Shown here: one piece after another, positions 1 through 7,025 of the stretch
Position numbering within the stretch: the stretch's first letter is position 1
How the letters are laid out: the number at the start of each line of letters is the position of its first letter
NCBI GenBank assembly: GCA_903835145.1
Contig: CAILMA010000583.1
Span: 1-9,182, forward strand
Source of the DNA: an uncultured Bacteroidota bacterium
GTDB lineage: Bacteria > Bacteroidota > Bacteroidia > Chitinophagales > Chitinophagaceae
Direction of reading: 5' to 3'
DNA length: 9,182 bases
Translations under genes and position numbers: made by a program
Notes under the pieces: model-generated
The model's database searches: none
Seen by the model: the letters and a program-made list of their open reading frames with translations, nothing else
What the model was told of the DNA's origin: nothing

Positions 1-474
1 ATAATTTATGAAAACGAGCCAATGGAAAAGAACACGATGCACACAGCACCACGCCCGTTCACCAGCACATTTTTCAATTGGCGGGAACTTACCACCAGCA
101 TGATACAGGGCCTGGTGATAACAGCGGGAACACTATCCGTTTATTGGTATGCCGTAAACAATGGTGCCGATGAAGCACTAACCCGTAGCATGGTTTTTAC
201 CTGCCTTATTACTGCAAATATCTTCCTGACCCTTGTGAACCGTTCCTTCTACTATTCGCTGCTGACCACCATCAGGTATAAAAATAACCTTGTGCCACTC
301 ATAGTAGGAGTAACTGCGCTGCTCACTGCTGCATTGCTGGCAATAAAACCGCTGGCTGCATTTTTCGCCTTCGAGGTACTTACGGCGGGGCAGCTTTGTG
401 TAGCAATAGGTGCTGGTGCAGCTTCTGTATTGTGGTATGAGTTTGTAAAAGTCTATGCCAGATGGAAGACGTAA
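1..474 (+). CDS. P-type cation-transporting ATPase, C-terminal fragment (5' end outside window)
   Basis: The reading frame is open from base 1 and starts IIYENEPMEKNTM, so the ATG at 22 is an internal methionine and the gene begins upstream of the window. What remains (157 residues) matches the C-terminal transmembrane domain of type II P-type ATPases (Cation_ATPase_C): the ENEPMEKN...RPF segment that links M6 to M7, then four hydrophobic segments, about residues 32-53, 61-82, 97-116 and 129-149, which would be M7-M10. The segment SMVFTCLITANIFLTLVNRS resembles M8 of SERCA-like pumps. The catalytic DKTGT loop and the ion-binding M4-M6 helices are not in the window, so the ion (Ca2+ or another cation) cannot be decided. 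The protein would sit in the inner membrane and pump cations at the expense of ATP. The stop at 472-474 lies 26 bases from the stop of the convergent gene. Confidence 0.85.
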   Translation: MIYENEPMEKNTMHTAPRPFTSTFFNWRELTTSMIQGLVITAGTLSVYWYAVNNGADEALTRSMVFTCLITANIFLTLVNRSFYYSLLTTIRYKNNLVPLIVGVTALLTAALLAIKPLAAFFAFEVLTAGQLCVAIGAGAASVLWYEFVKVYARWKT

Positions 475-500
475 GCAGGCAGTTTTTTAGCTGGACGCCA

Positions 501-1301
501 CTATTTTTTCGTTACAAACAATAGTGGCCCGAGGGGAATACCGGGGTGTGGCTGCGCGAAAAGTTCAGGCGCATAGTACTGGCTAATAGCACCATCGAGA
601 TAAAGTGCATTGCGGCAGTCCAGCTCGTCGCGGAACAATTGCGCAAACTCATAGAAATTGACTATCCCTTCAGAGATTGCAAACACCACGGCTCCTTTGG
701 CATTAACCCCTACTCCATTACGGATATTGAGGTTGGCTGAATTTTCTGTAAAATGAGCATTAAAAACGCCGTCGGTTACCAGCATTGGCCCTGACTGGGT
801 GGCATAGGTTGCTTCCGGGTTTTGCTTCAGGTACTGCTGCGTTGTAAGAACAGTCGCTTTGTTTTGCGCATCGATGAAAAACACCCCATTGGGCTGCATG
901 GTGAAGTTGCCTGTACCGCCCGTTGCCTTGTTTATTTTCTTTTGCTCTTTTCCTTCAGCCACCAGCAAGCCTATGGCGTGGCGTTGCTCATCATACATAC
1001 CTCCATTAATAGCGAATATAAGATTGCCTTTGTGCTTGGTGTGAAGGCTGTGAAAATCGTAGACTTCACTACCCTTACCGGTCTTGTTGCAAACGCCAAC
1101 ATTGTACTTTCGGGGATCGACGGTACAAATGAAGTAGCGTTTGCTTTTAAAAATACAGGATGTAAAAACGCCACTTTTACCCATCGGCTTTATCGTTGCC
1201 GTATGCGCGGAAGCATGCTGACCCCTACTACCCAATGGCAGCCCGATGAGCAACACTAAGAGCAGCAGGCGCAGCATACTATAAATACCTTTGGCAGCCA
1301 T
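501..1301 (-). CDS. Exported phosphodiester glycosidase family protein (NAGPA / DUF2233, YigE-like)
   Basis: The 266-residue protein shows the NAGPA-fold signatures in order: INGGMY (98-103), NGVFF (138-142), SGPMLV (170-175), RNGVG (194-198) and LYLDGAIS (233-240). The family is named for the human uncovering enzyme that removes GlcNAc from a phosphodiester; bacterial members such as YigE are mostly uncharacterised, so the substrate is unknown. The N-terminus reads as a Sec signal peptide: a basic stretch to R11, a leucine-rich core at about 12-22, and likely cleavage near S25-Q28. There is no lipobox cysteine, so a soluble periplasmic or secreted protein is expected. The ATG at 1299-1301 overlaps the last base of the upstream stop codon (TAATG), favouring this start and translational coupling; an alternative is M9 at 1275-1277, which also precedes the hydrophobic core. 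It is the second gene of a two-gene minus-strand unit. Confidence 0.8.
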   Translation of the reverse strand: MAAKGIYSMLRLLLLVLLIGLPLGSRGQHASAHTATIKPMGKSGVFTSCIFKSKRYFICTVDPRKYNVGVCNKTGKGSEVYDFHSLHTKHKGNLIFAINGGMYDEQRHAIGLLVAEGKEQKKINKATGGTGNFTMQPNGVFFIDAQNKATVLTTQQYLKQNPEATYATQSGPMLVTDGVFNAHFTENSANLNIRNGVGVNAKGAVVFAISEGIVNFYEFAQLFRDELDCRNALYLDGAISQYYAPELFAQPHPGIPLGPLLFVTKK

Positions 1302-2959
1302 TACTTACTGCCCTCAAAATACTGGGAAAGCTCGGCATCGAAATACTGTAATGCATTCTTAATAGGTAACGGCAAGCCACCGCCAAGGGCGCAAAGCGAT
1401 CCTATTTCAAGCGTCTCCAGCAGGTCATTGAGGAGGTTGCGGTCCATCTTAAAGTCAGTAGTCATGGCCTTGTGCACCATCTCGTAGCCGCGGGTACTAC
1501 CCAGCCTGCACGGGAAGCACTTACCACAGCTTTCGTGGGCTGTGAACTCAAACAGGTGTTTGATATACAATACTATAGGAAATTCTTCAGGCAGGCAAAC
1601 TACGGAGGCATGACCCAGCAGGAATCCGTTTTGAGCGAAAGTCTCAAAATCCACCGACAGGTCTTTTATGCGCTCTACAGGCACCAGTCCGCCGAGCGGA
1701 CCGCCTATGTGCATCGCTTTAATTTTTGCTTTAAAGCCGCCTCCAAGTTCATCTATAACTACAGAGAGGGGCGTACCCATATCAACTTCATATATCCCCG
1801 GGCGGTTAAAATAGCCATCGAGCGACACCAGCTTGGTACCGGTTGAGCGGCCCTTGCCAAATGAAGCAAAATGTGCACCGCCGTGTTTCATTACGAAGGG
1901 TATGCAAGCAAGTGTTTCTACATTGTTCACTACAGTAGGCTTATTAAACAAGCCTTCCTGAGTAGGGTATGGTGGTCTCACCCTCACTTCTGGCCGCTGC
2001 CCTTCAATACTGGAAAGCAATGCGGTTTCTTCACCACATATATATGCGCCAAGCGCTTTGATTACTTTAAATTCAAAATTAAAACCTGAAGCCATTATGT
2101 CGGTACCCAGGAAGCCCTTCGCCCTTATGTCTTCAATGGCCTGGCGGGTTATTTCTACTGCTTCGGGGTATTCTCCACGTATGTACACAACGCCGGCATT
2201 TGCCCCGGTTATGTACCCGGCTATCATCATACCCAGTAATACGGAGTGCGGTTGCTCCTCCAGCAGGTAGCGGTCGCTGTAGGCACCCGGGTCACCCTCA
2301 TCGGCGTTACAAACTATGTATTTCTGGTCATCAACGGTATTCTTGCAGCTTTCCAGTTTAAAGGAAATGGGGAACCCAGCGCCGCCACGGCCACGCAAGC
2401 CCGAGATGCGGAGCTCCTCGAGCAGTTCGTTCGGAGTGCGTTTCAGCACATCGGCAAACACAGTATAATAAGCGTCAATACCCGGAAACTCACCCGTAAG
2501 TACCTGAGTGCCTTTATGACCTACGTTGTACTTATCCTTTACTACTTTGTGGGCATCCTTTATCTGAGCTATCTCATTTATTGCATTGCCAGAGTAGTTT
2601 TTACCGCCTACATGGAACGAGCTGTTTTCGTGGCAACGGCCAAGACAGCACATCTCGCCTATTTCTTCGGCAGCAAAATGGGCGGCTAACTTTTCCTTCA
2701 GGGCGGGTTGCGTACCTGCACTCAGGCAGCTGCTGCCATTGCAGATGTAGGCTTTCTTGCCTTTGTTATCTGGCCGCAGGAAATCGTAGAAGGTAACGGA
2801 GCCGTAAATATTGGCATCACCCATCAGGAATTTATCGGCAAGTTTTTCGATATCCTCGGGGGCTACTGTACCGGTGGCAGTTGCTGCAATACCCAGTTCC
2901 TCAAAAAGATTTTCCCTTAGTCCTCTCCTGCGCGATAAGTCGCCTAAATTCTTTGACAT
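1301..2959 (-). CDS. NuoE-NuoF fusion, NADH-dehydrogenase (diaphorase) subunit
   Basis: The 552-residue protein joins two modules of complex I-type NADH dehydrogenases. Residues about 10-135 are NuoE-like, a helical start followed by a thioredoxin-like [2Fe-2S] domain with ligands C73-x4-C78 and C105-x3-C109. Residues about 150-550 are NuoF-like: the FMN/NADH loop GLRGRGGAGFP (187-197), NADEGDPGAY (218-227), GAYICGEETALL (304-315), an SLBB-type segment around 375-425, and a [4Fe-4S] site ESCGKCFPC with C478, C481, C484 and the distal C523. All key residues are present, so it should oxidise or reduce NAD(H) through FMN and Fe-S clusters in the cytoplasm. The fusion resembles HoxF of NAD-linked hydrogenases and the beta subunits of NAD-dependent formate dehydrogenases more than a separate complex I NuoF. 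No catalytic or NuoG-like partner lies beside it, so its exact complex is unknown. It is the first gene of its unit; the divergent neighbour is dxr. Confidence 0.88.
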   Translation of the reverse strand: MSKNLGDLSRRRGLRENLFEELGIAATATGTVAPEDIEKLADKFLMGDANIYGSVTFYDFLRPDNKGKKAYICNGSSCLSAGTQPALKEKLAAHFAAEEIGEMCCLGRCHENSSFHVGGKNYSGNAINEIAQIKDAHKVVKDKYNVGHKGTQVLTGEFPGIDAYYTVFADVLKRTPNELLEELRISGLRGRGGAGFPISFKLESCKNTVDDQKYIVCNADEGDPGAYSDRYLLEEQPHSVLLGMMIAGYITGANAGVVYIRGEYPEAVEITRQAIEDIRAKGFLGTDIMASGFNFEFKVIKALGAYICGEETALLSSIEGQRPEVRVRPPYPTQEGLFNKPTVVNNVETLACIPFVMKHGGAHFASFGKGRSTGTKLVSLDGYFNRPGIYEVDMGTPLSVVIDELGGGFKAKIKAMHIGGPLGGLVPVERIKDLSVDFETFAQNGFLLGHASVVCLPEEFPIVLYIKHLFEFTAHESCGKCFPCRLGSTRGYEMVHKAMTTDFKMDRNLLNDLLETLEIGSLCALGGGLPLPIKNALQYFDAELSQYFEGSK

Positions 2960-3153
2960 GTTACTACAAATTTCCCCGCTTTACCTGCGGCATGTAAATA
3001 TACTGCATTGACTTTATATTCAAAACTGGAAATTGAGAATTGAACGCGCGGGCAAGCGACGCGGAAACCAGCGCTAACAGGATTGTTAAATAATATTTTA
3101 ATAAACGCTATCCCATGCCATTCCACCAAAAACGGTTAATATTGCATGATATT
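2960..3153. other. Divergent intergenic region between NuoEF-like gene and dxr
   Basis: This 194-base spacer is the longest gene-free stretch in the window. It holds the minus-strand promoter candidate at 2995-3023 and a short tandem heptamer (AATTGAG, AATTGAA) at 3031-3044. The AT-rich stretch at about 3083-3104 would suit a dxr promoter, but I find no TTG/TAnnTTTG pair there with acceptable spacing, so the dxr promoter is not placed. The frame upstream of the dxr ATG stays open from 3115 but encodes 13 residues that do not resemble Dxr. Confidence 0.5.
2995..3023 (-). promoter_or_regulatory. Candidate Bacteroidota-type promoter for the NuoEF-like gene
   Basis: On the minus strand a TTG (complement of 3021-3023) is followed after 18 bases by TATATTTA (complement of 2995-3002), seven of eight matches to the Bacteroidota -7 consensus TAnnTTTG. 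Transcription would start near 2988, leaving a leader of about 28 bases before the ATG at 2959-2957. The site lies in the 194-base divergent spacer with dxr. A pattern match only. Confidence 0.5.
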
Positions 3154-4323
3154 ATGAAGCGTTTAGCCATATTGGGGTCAACAGGGTCTATAGGTACCCA
3201 GGCACTTGATGTAGTAGCTGCAAATCCGAGCTTATTTCAGGTTGAGGTACTCACAGCACACAGCAATGCAACTTTACTTATAGAGCAGGCAAAACGGTTT
3301 AAACCGAATGCTGTAGTTGTTACCGACGAGCGGAAATACAAAGAGGTTAAGGATGCCCTTGCCCTATTACCCATAAAAGTTTTTACCGGAGCCAAGGCTC
3401 TTGTTGATATTGTACAGTGGGAAGGAATTGATACCGTGTTGGGTGCTGTACTTGGCTTTGCCGGTTTGCACTCTATACTTGCAGCTATTGACGCCGGAAA
3501 GCGCGTCGCGATCGCAAACAAAGAAACCCTGGTAGTAGCCGGCGAGCTGGTAATGCAGCGTGCAAAAGAAAAGGGAGTTGCCATTATACCGGTGGATAGT
3601 GAGCACTCAGCCATATTCCAGTGCCTTGTGGGTGAAGACATACAAAAGGTGGAAAAGGTGATTCTTACGGCAAGTGGCGGGCCATTTCTTGGCCGCAAGC
3701 CCAACTATCTTGTGAATGTAAAAGCTACCCATGCTTTGCAACATCCTAACTGGGTGATGGGTGCCAAAATAACCATTGACAGCTCCACCCTTATGAATAA
3801 GGGACTGGAAATAATAGAAGCCAAGTGGCTTTTCGGGCTGGAAAACGAGCAGGTTGATGTGGTGATACACCCGCAGTCTGTTATCCACTCCATGGTACAG
3901 TTCACCGATGGTTCGCTGAAATCGCAGATGGGATTGCCGGATATGAAGCTGCCTATACAATATGCACTCTCATTCCCTAACCGTATTTTCAACAATTATA
4001 AAAGGCTGGACTTCAAGGATTTCCCAAAACTTACTTTTGAGGCACCAGACTATAAAACGTTCCGCAATCTTGCGCTGGCCAAAGAATCTATGCAACGCGG
4101 CGGTAATGTACCTTGCGTGCTGAATGCTGCCAACGAAGTTGTAGTTCATGCCTTTTTGCAAAATAAAGTGGGCTTCCTGGAAATGAGTGAAATGATAGAA
4201 AAAACACTGGAAGTAGTACCCTTTGTAGCACACCCTACTATCGATGACTATATGCATACCGACAAAGAAGCCCGCGCTCAGGTAACTGAGTTTTTGAAGA
4301 AGAGTCAATTATCTATTTATTAA
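3154..4323 (+). CDS. dxr: 1-deoxy-D-xylulose 5-phosphate reductoisomerase (EC 1.1.1.267)
   Basis: Dxr converts 1-deoxy-D-xylulose 5-phosphate to 2-C-methyl-D-erythritol 4-phosphate with NADPH and a divalent metal, the committed step of the MEP isoprenoid pathway in the cytoplasm. The 389-residue product has normal family length. Seen in order: the NADPH-binding GSTGSIG (8-14), NKET (122-125), the metal-site motif PVDSEHSAIFQ with D148 and E150, SGGPF (174-178), HPNWVMGAKITIDSSTL (197-213) followed by NKGLE with E219 as the likely third metal ligand, and the HPQSVIHSMVQFTDGS substrate loop (239-254). An upstream in-frame ATG at 3115 would add 13 residues; I chose 3154 because it places MKRLAILGSTGSIG at the N-terminus as in the family. 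rseP follows 99 bases downstream on the same strand. Nothing appears truncated or altered. Confidence 0.97.
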   Translation: MKRLAILGSTGSIGTQALDVVAANPSLFQVEVLTAHSNATLLIEQAKRFKPNAVVVTDERKYKEVKDALALLPIKVFTGAKALVDIVQWEGIDTVLGAVLGFAGLHSILAAIDAGKRVAIANKETLVVAGELVMQRAKEKGVAIIPVDSEHSAIFQCLVGEDIQKVEKVILTASGGPFLGRKPNYLVNVKATHALQHPNWVMGAKITIDSSTLMNKGLEIIEAKWLFGLENEQVDVVIHPQSVIHSMVQFTDGSLKSQMGLPDMKLPIQYALSFPNRIFNNYKRLDFKDFPKLTFEAPDYKTFRNLALAKESMQRGGNVPCVLNAANEVVVHAFLQNKVGFLEMSEMIEKTLEVVPFVAHPTIDDYMHTDKEARAQVTEFLKKSQLSIY

Positions 4324-4374
4324 TCATTTGACACTTTGGCTGATATGCTTTTTCTTTGGGCAGGCAATTGTGTG

Positions 4375-4406
4375 TTGTGACATGAATTATTAATTATTTA
4401 CCTTTA
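4375..4406 (+). promoter_or_regulatory. Weak candidate promoter upstream of rseP
   Basis: In the 99-base AT-rich gap after dxr, TTG (4375-4377) is followed after 21 bases by TACCTTTA (4399-4406), seven of eight matches to TAnnTTTG, with the rseP ATG 16 bases further on. It would allow rseP expression independent of dxr. AT-rich sequence yields such matches by chance, and the spacer is long. No terminator is visible after dxr, so co-transcription is equally possible. Confidence 0.28.
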
Positions 4407-4422
4407 ATTTTTACTTTTTTAG

Positions 4423-5808
4423 ATGTCTTTAAATTCCCTTTTTTTAATGTCGGGAGGCGTGATGCAGGCATTGCAACTACTGGCTGGCTTATCTTTCCTG
4501 ATTGTTCTGCATGAATTCGGGCATTATTTCTTTGCACGCCTGTTTAAAACAAGGGTTGAAAAATTCTATCTGTTCTTCGATTTTCTATTCCCTTTCTCTG
4601 GTGTCCTCAACTTTTCTTTGTTTAAAAAGACCAAGGGCGACACAGAATATGGTTTAGGATGGTTTCCGCTGGGGGGATATGTAAAAATATCGGGCATGGT
4701 GGATGAAAGCATGGATAAAGAAGCCCTTGCACTGCCACCGCAGGAATGGGAATACCGCTCTAAAAAACCCTACCAAAGGCTGTTTATTATGCTGGGTGGT
4801 ATCATTATGAATGTGCTGATAGCCATTCTGCTTTATGTAGTTATTTTCAGTGTGTGGGGCGAAGAGTACCTGGCTATGGACCATGTAAAGTATGGGATTG
4901 CTGTAGATAGTATTGGCCGCAGCATTGGCTTGCAAAGCGGTGATATGATAAAGGCTATTGATGAAAAACCTATTACCCGGTTCAACGAAATACCCCTTGC
5001 TATCATTATGCACAAGGAAAATGGTACGATATCCGTGACCAGAGCAGGCAAGGATACGACCATTAAAATACCGTTTGGCACCATAAATAAGATCATAAAG
5101 GCAGACAGAAACAGCTTTATAAGCCTGCGCATGCCTACAATGATAGACTCTATTAAGCCGAACTCTGTGGCCGAAAAAGCAAACCTTAAGGCGGGCGACA
5201 GCGTGGTGGCAGTAAATGATGCCCCCGTTCATTTTTGGGACGAGGTGAATATTGTGCTGAAATCAAACCCGGGAACACCTATAAAGCTCTCTTACATGAG
5301 GGCTGGTCAACTTGATTCTGCTACGGTAACGGTACCTAAGGACTCCATGCTTGGTACCTACTACCACAAATTCCAGAAGTACTACGACTATACCAAGATA
5401 AAGTACAACCCTATTACAGCCATTGGCAGGGGTTGCAGCTATACCCTGAGCCGGCTACAGATATATGTAGCACAGTTTAAATTATTCGGGTCGAAAGAAG
5501 TAAAAGTGAATGAGAGCATGGGCGGATTTTACTCCATGGGTAAAATGTACGCACCAGAATTTGACTGGTATGCCTTCCTTATGATGACGGCGTTTATATC
5601 TGTTGCACTTGCCTTTATGAACCTGCTGCCTATTCCGGGTCTTGATGGTGGTTACGTTATCTTCCTGCTGTTTGAGCTGATATCAGGCAAAAAAGTGAGT
5701 GAAAAAGTGATGGAGAAAGCGACAACCGTGGGGCTGGTTATACTGCTGGCGCTGATGGTGTATGTAAACGGATTAGATATCCTGCGCATCTTTCACATAA
5801 AGCTGTAA
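4423..5808 (+). CDS. rseP: RseP-family site-2 intramembrane zinc metalloprotease
   Basis: RseP-type site-2 proteases cut transmembrane substrates inside the inner membrane, typically anti-sigma factors or remnant signal peptides. The 461-residue protein has the zinc-binding HEFGH (30-34) in the first membrane helix (about 14-34), the GDTEYGLGWFPLGGYVKISG segment (72-91), a second helix (about 120-145), two PDZ-like domains (about 155-215 and 238-305), a third helix ending in the second catalytic motif NLLPIPGLDGG (400-410, D408 as third zinc ligand), and a last helix (about 434-455). All catalytic residues are present. The start at 4423 gives a short N-terminus before helix 1; M14 at 4462 is possible but would shorten the helix lead-in. 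The dxr-rseP neighbourhood is widespread in bacteria and supports the call. The next gene, after 93 bases, has its own promoter. Confidence 0.96.
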   Translation: MSLNSLFLMSGGVMQALQLLAGLSFLIVLHEFGHYFFARLFKTRVEKFYLFFDFLFPFSGVLNFSLFKKTKGDTEYGLGWFPLGGYVKISGMVDESMDKEALALPPQEWEYRSKKPYQRLFIMLGGIIMNVLIAILLYVVIFSVWGEEYLAMDHVKYGIAVDSIGRSIGLQSGDMIKAIDEKPITRFNEIPLAIIMHKENGTISVTRAGKDTTIKIPFGTINKIIKADRNSFISLRMPTMIDSIKPNSVAEKANLKAGDSVVAVNDAPVHFWDEVNIVLKSNPGTPIKLSYMRAGQLDSATVTVPKDSMLGTYYHKFQKYYDYTKIKYNPITAIGRGCSYTLSRLQIYVAQFKLFGSKEVKVNESMGGFYSMGKMYAPEFDWYAFLMMTAFISVALAFMNLLPIPGLDGGYVIFLLFELISGKKVSEKVMEKATTVGLVILLALMVYVNGLDILRIFHIKL

Positions 5809-5815
5809 ACTAATG

Positions 5816-5859
5816 AATCAAATTAACGTTACTGCTTTGAAAGACTATATTATTTGATT
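5816..5859. repeat. 8-bp inverted repeat overlapping the -33 element of the zeta-like gene
   Basis: AATCAAAT at 5816-5823 is the exact reverse complement of ATTTGATT at 5852-5859, with 28 bases between. The right arm covers the TTG (5854-5856) of the promoter below. It could be a regulator-binding site, a weak AT-rich hairpin at the end of the rseP transcript, or chance in AT-rich DNA. Confidence 0.3.
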
Positions 5860-5883
5860 TTAGCGATTTAGTTTCTAAATTTG
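5854..5883 (+). promoter_or_regulatory. Exact-consensus Bacteroidota promoter of the zeta-like cassette
   Basis: TTG (5854-5856), a 19-base spacer, and TAAATTTG (5876-5883) match the Bacteroidota primary-sigma consensus TTG-N(~19)-TAnnTTTG at every fixed position. Transcription would begin near 5889-5892, about 10-13 bases before the ATG at 5902. This decides the start of the next gene: the upstream in-frame TTG at 5881 lies inside the -7 element and would not be transcribed. Confidence 0.72.
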
Positions 5884-5901
5884 CTATATAACAAGTTCTT
5901 A

Positions 5902-6834
5902 ATGCACTTCCCAACCGCTCGCCCGTTAACTGAACGAATACTGATTGAAAATTTTTTGAAGTTTGCGCTTCAGGACGAGCGTTTTAGAGACTATGATTTG
6001 ATTGGTAAAATCTGCTCTTGCGAGTTGGAACTGGCAAATTATGGAAATGATGCACCCACTATTGATTTTGAGAAAAACAGGCATTATGATTATCGCGCTG
6101 ATGCAGTAAGATGGCAGCTTCGCAGGAAAATAGTTGACGAATTGTTTACTATGAAAATGCCAAAACACGAAGCGGAAATACGCTTAGGGAACGGCGGAGC
6201 ATTGCCAGATTGCGAGCTTCAAAAAAAACGGAAGGCATTTATACTGATAGGACCACCGGCATCGGGCAAATCTGGAGTCGCAAGTACAATTGCCAACAAT
6301 TGGGGCGCTGTAATCTTAGACTCGGATATTGCTAAAAGGAAGATTCCCGAATTTAAATCAAATTTTGCAGGTGCGACGCTCGTACATAACGAATCAAGTG
6401 CCATTATTTGGGGGGAGACAAAATGGGGTATCGATTTCACTCCGTTAGTAAAAAAATGCACTGACGAAGGAATAAACGTAGTAATTCCTAAAATCGGCGA
6501 CGATTTTATATCGATTGAAAATCTTGCAAAAACACTCCAAAATAATTTAAATTACGAGGTGCACTTGACGTTAATAAGCTTAGATAGATCTTTGGCAACC
6601 AAAAGAGCATTAGATCGGTTCATAGATAATGAAAGATACGTACCTTTGGGATTGATATTTGATGTTTATGGGAACGAACCAATCCTTTCCTACTACAGGT
6701 TGAAAGATCGCAGGGGGGACCATATAAAAAGTTTCGGCAAATTGTCTGCCGATGTCAAGCAAGGAAGCCCTCTTAAAGTTATTTATCAGGAAGCAGGCAA
6801 TCCGGCAGAGTTATTCAACCATAAAAAATTATAA
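5902..6834 (+). CDS. Zeta-toxin-like P-loop kinase with N-terminal extension
   Basis: The 310-residue protein has a P-loop kinase domain at about 110-265: Walker A GPPASGKS (117-124), then ILDSDIAKRKIPEF (138-151), which aligns with the VIDNDTFKQQHPNF region of zeta toxins (D140 or D142 as candidate catalytic aspartate), NESSAIIW (163-170), NVVIPKIG (192-199), and an arginine-bearing helix (R229, R235, R239) typical of a lid. Zeta toxins phosphorylate UDP-N-acetylglucosamine and block wall synthesis; relatives act on other nucleotides, so the substrate here is unknown. The EGT motif of classical zeta is replaced by PKIG. About 110 residues precede the kinase domain, predicted mostly helical and charged, of no family I recognise. 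The start is fixed by the promoter at 5854-5883. Base composition is much lower in GC than the gene after it, suggesting acquisition. A 62-residue gene follows after two bases. Alternatives: a non-toxic small-molecule or polynucleotide kinase. Confidence 0.72.
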   Translation: MHFPTARPLTERILIENFLKFALQDERFRDYDLIGKICSCELELANYGNDAPTIDFEKNRHYDYRADAVRWQLRRKIVDELFTMKMPKHEAEIRLGNGGALPDCELQKKRKAFILIGPPASGKSGVASTIANNWGAVILDSDIAKRKIPEFKSNFAGATLVHNESSAIIWGETKWGIDFTPLVKKCTDEGINVVIPKIGDDFISIENLAKTLQNNLNYEVHLTLISLDRSLATKRALDRFIDNERYVPLGLIFDVYGNEPILSYYRLKDRRGDHIKSFGKLSADVKQGSPLKVIYQEAGNPAELFNHKKL

Positions 6835-6836
6835 TA

Positions 6837-7025
6837 ATGGCAAAAAAAACATTCCAAAAACGCACCCGTACTACCGCGACGAAGGACAAACATTTTGCGG
6901 CAAAGGACAATGCAACATTGATGAATCGGGTTTCAGAAACGATTCATGCAATTTATATGCAGGAAAAAAATGACATTGAACGTTTCATAGAATATTCAAA
7001 AATGATTCAGGCTGGCCACAGCTAA
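6837..7025 (+). CDS. Small basic protein of unknown function, coupled to the zeta-like kinase gene
   Basis: I do not recognise this 62-residue protein. The ATG lies two bases after the kinase stop codon and the stop is 24 bases before a strong terminator, so it is very probably the second gene of a two-gene transcript and translationally coupled. The first 24 residues are strongly basic and likely disordered (eight K/R, two D, many T). Residues about 28-58 look like one or two amphipathic helices (LMNRVSETIHAIYMQEKND, then IERFIEYSKMI). There is no signal peptide, membrane segment, cysteine or metal motif. Its position suggests a partner of the kinase, possibly an antitoxin or nucleic-acid-binding regulator, although classical epsilon/PezA antitoxins are encoded upstream of their toxin. 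That role is inference from context only. That it is a real gene is supported by the tight spacing and the terminator placement. Confidence 0.62.
   Translation: MAKKTFQKRTRTTATKDKHFAAKDNATLMNRVSETIHAIYMQEKNDIERFIEYSKMIQAGHS

Noticed and set aside
459..494. Possible terminator hairpin between the convergent ATPase and NAGPA genes
   Set aside because: Only a four-base CCAG/CTGG pairing across a long loop, and the T-run is inside the loop region.
822..1259. Long open frame on the plus strand opposite the NAGPA-family gene
   Set aside because: It lies wholly antisense to a gene with clear family motifs and its translation resembles no family.
2246..2689. 147-codon open frame on the plus strand opposite the NuoEF-like gene
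   Set aside because: Antisense to a gene with every catalytic motif intact; the translation has no recognisable domain.
3031..3044. Tandem heptamer AATTGAG / AATTGAA in the dxr spacer
   Set aside because: Two imperfect copies of an AT-rich word are expected by chance; no further copies or CRISPR-like spacing are present.
3115..3153. ATG at 3115 as the start of Dxr
   Set aside because: It would add 13 residues that are not part of the family; the Rossmann strand starts directly after the ATG at 3154.
4654..5232. 192-codon open frame on the minus strand opposite rseP
   Set aside because: Antisense to a complete rseP gene; no start context, motif or operon partner.
5881..5901. TTG at 5881 as the start of the zeta-like kinase
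   Set aside because: The codon is part of the TAAATTTG promoter element, so it would not be in the mRNA; ATG at 5902 is preferred.
6752..6973. Plus-strand frame overlapping the 3' end of the kinase gene and the 62-residue gene
   Set aside because: It runs out of frame across both genes; the frame at 6837-7025 has better spacing and stops just before the terminator.
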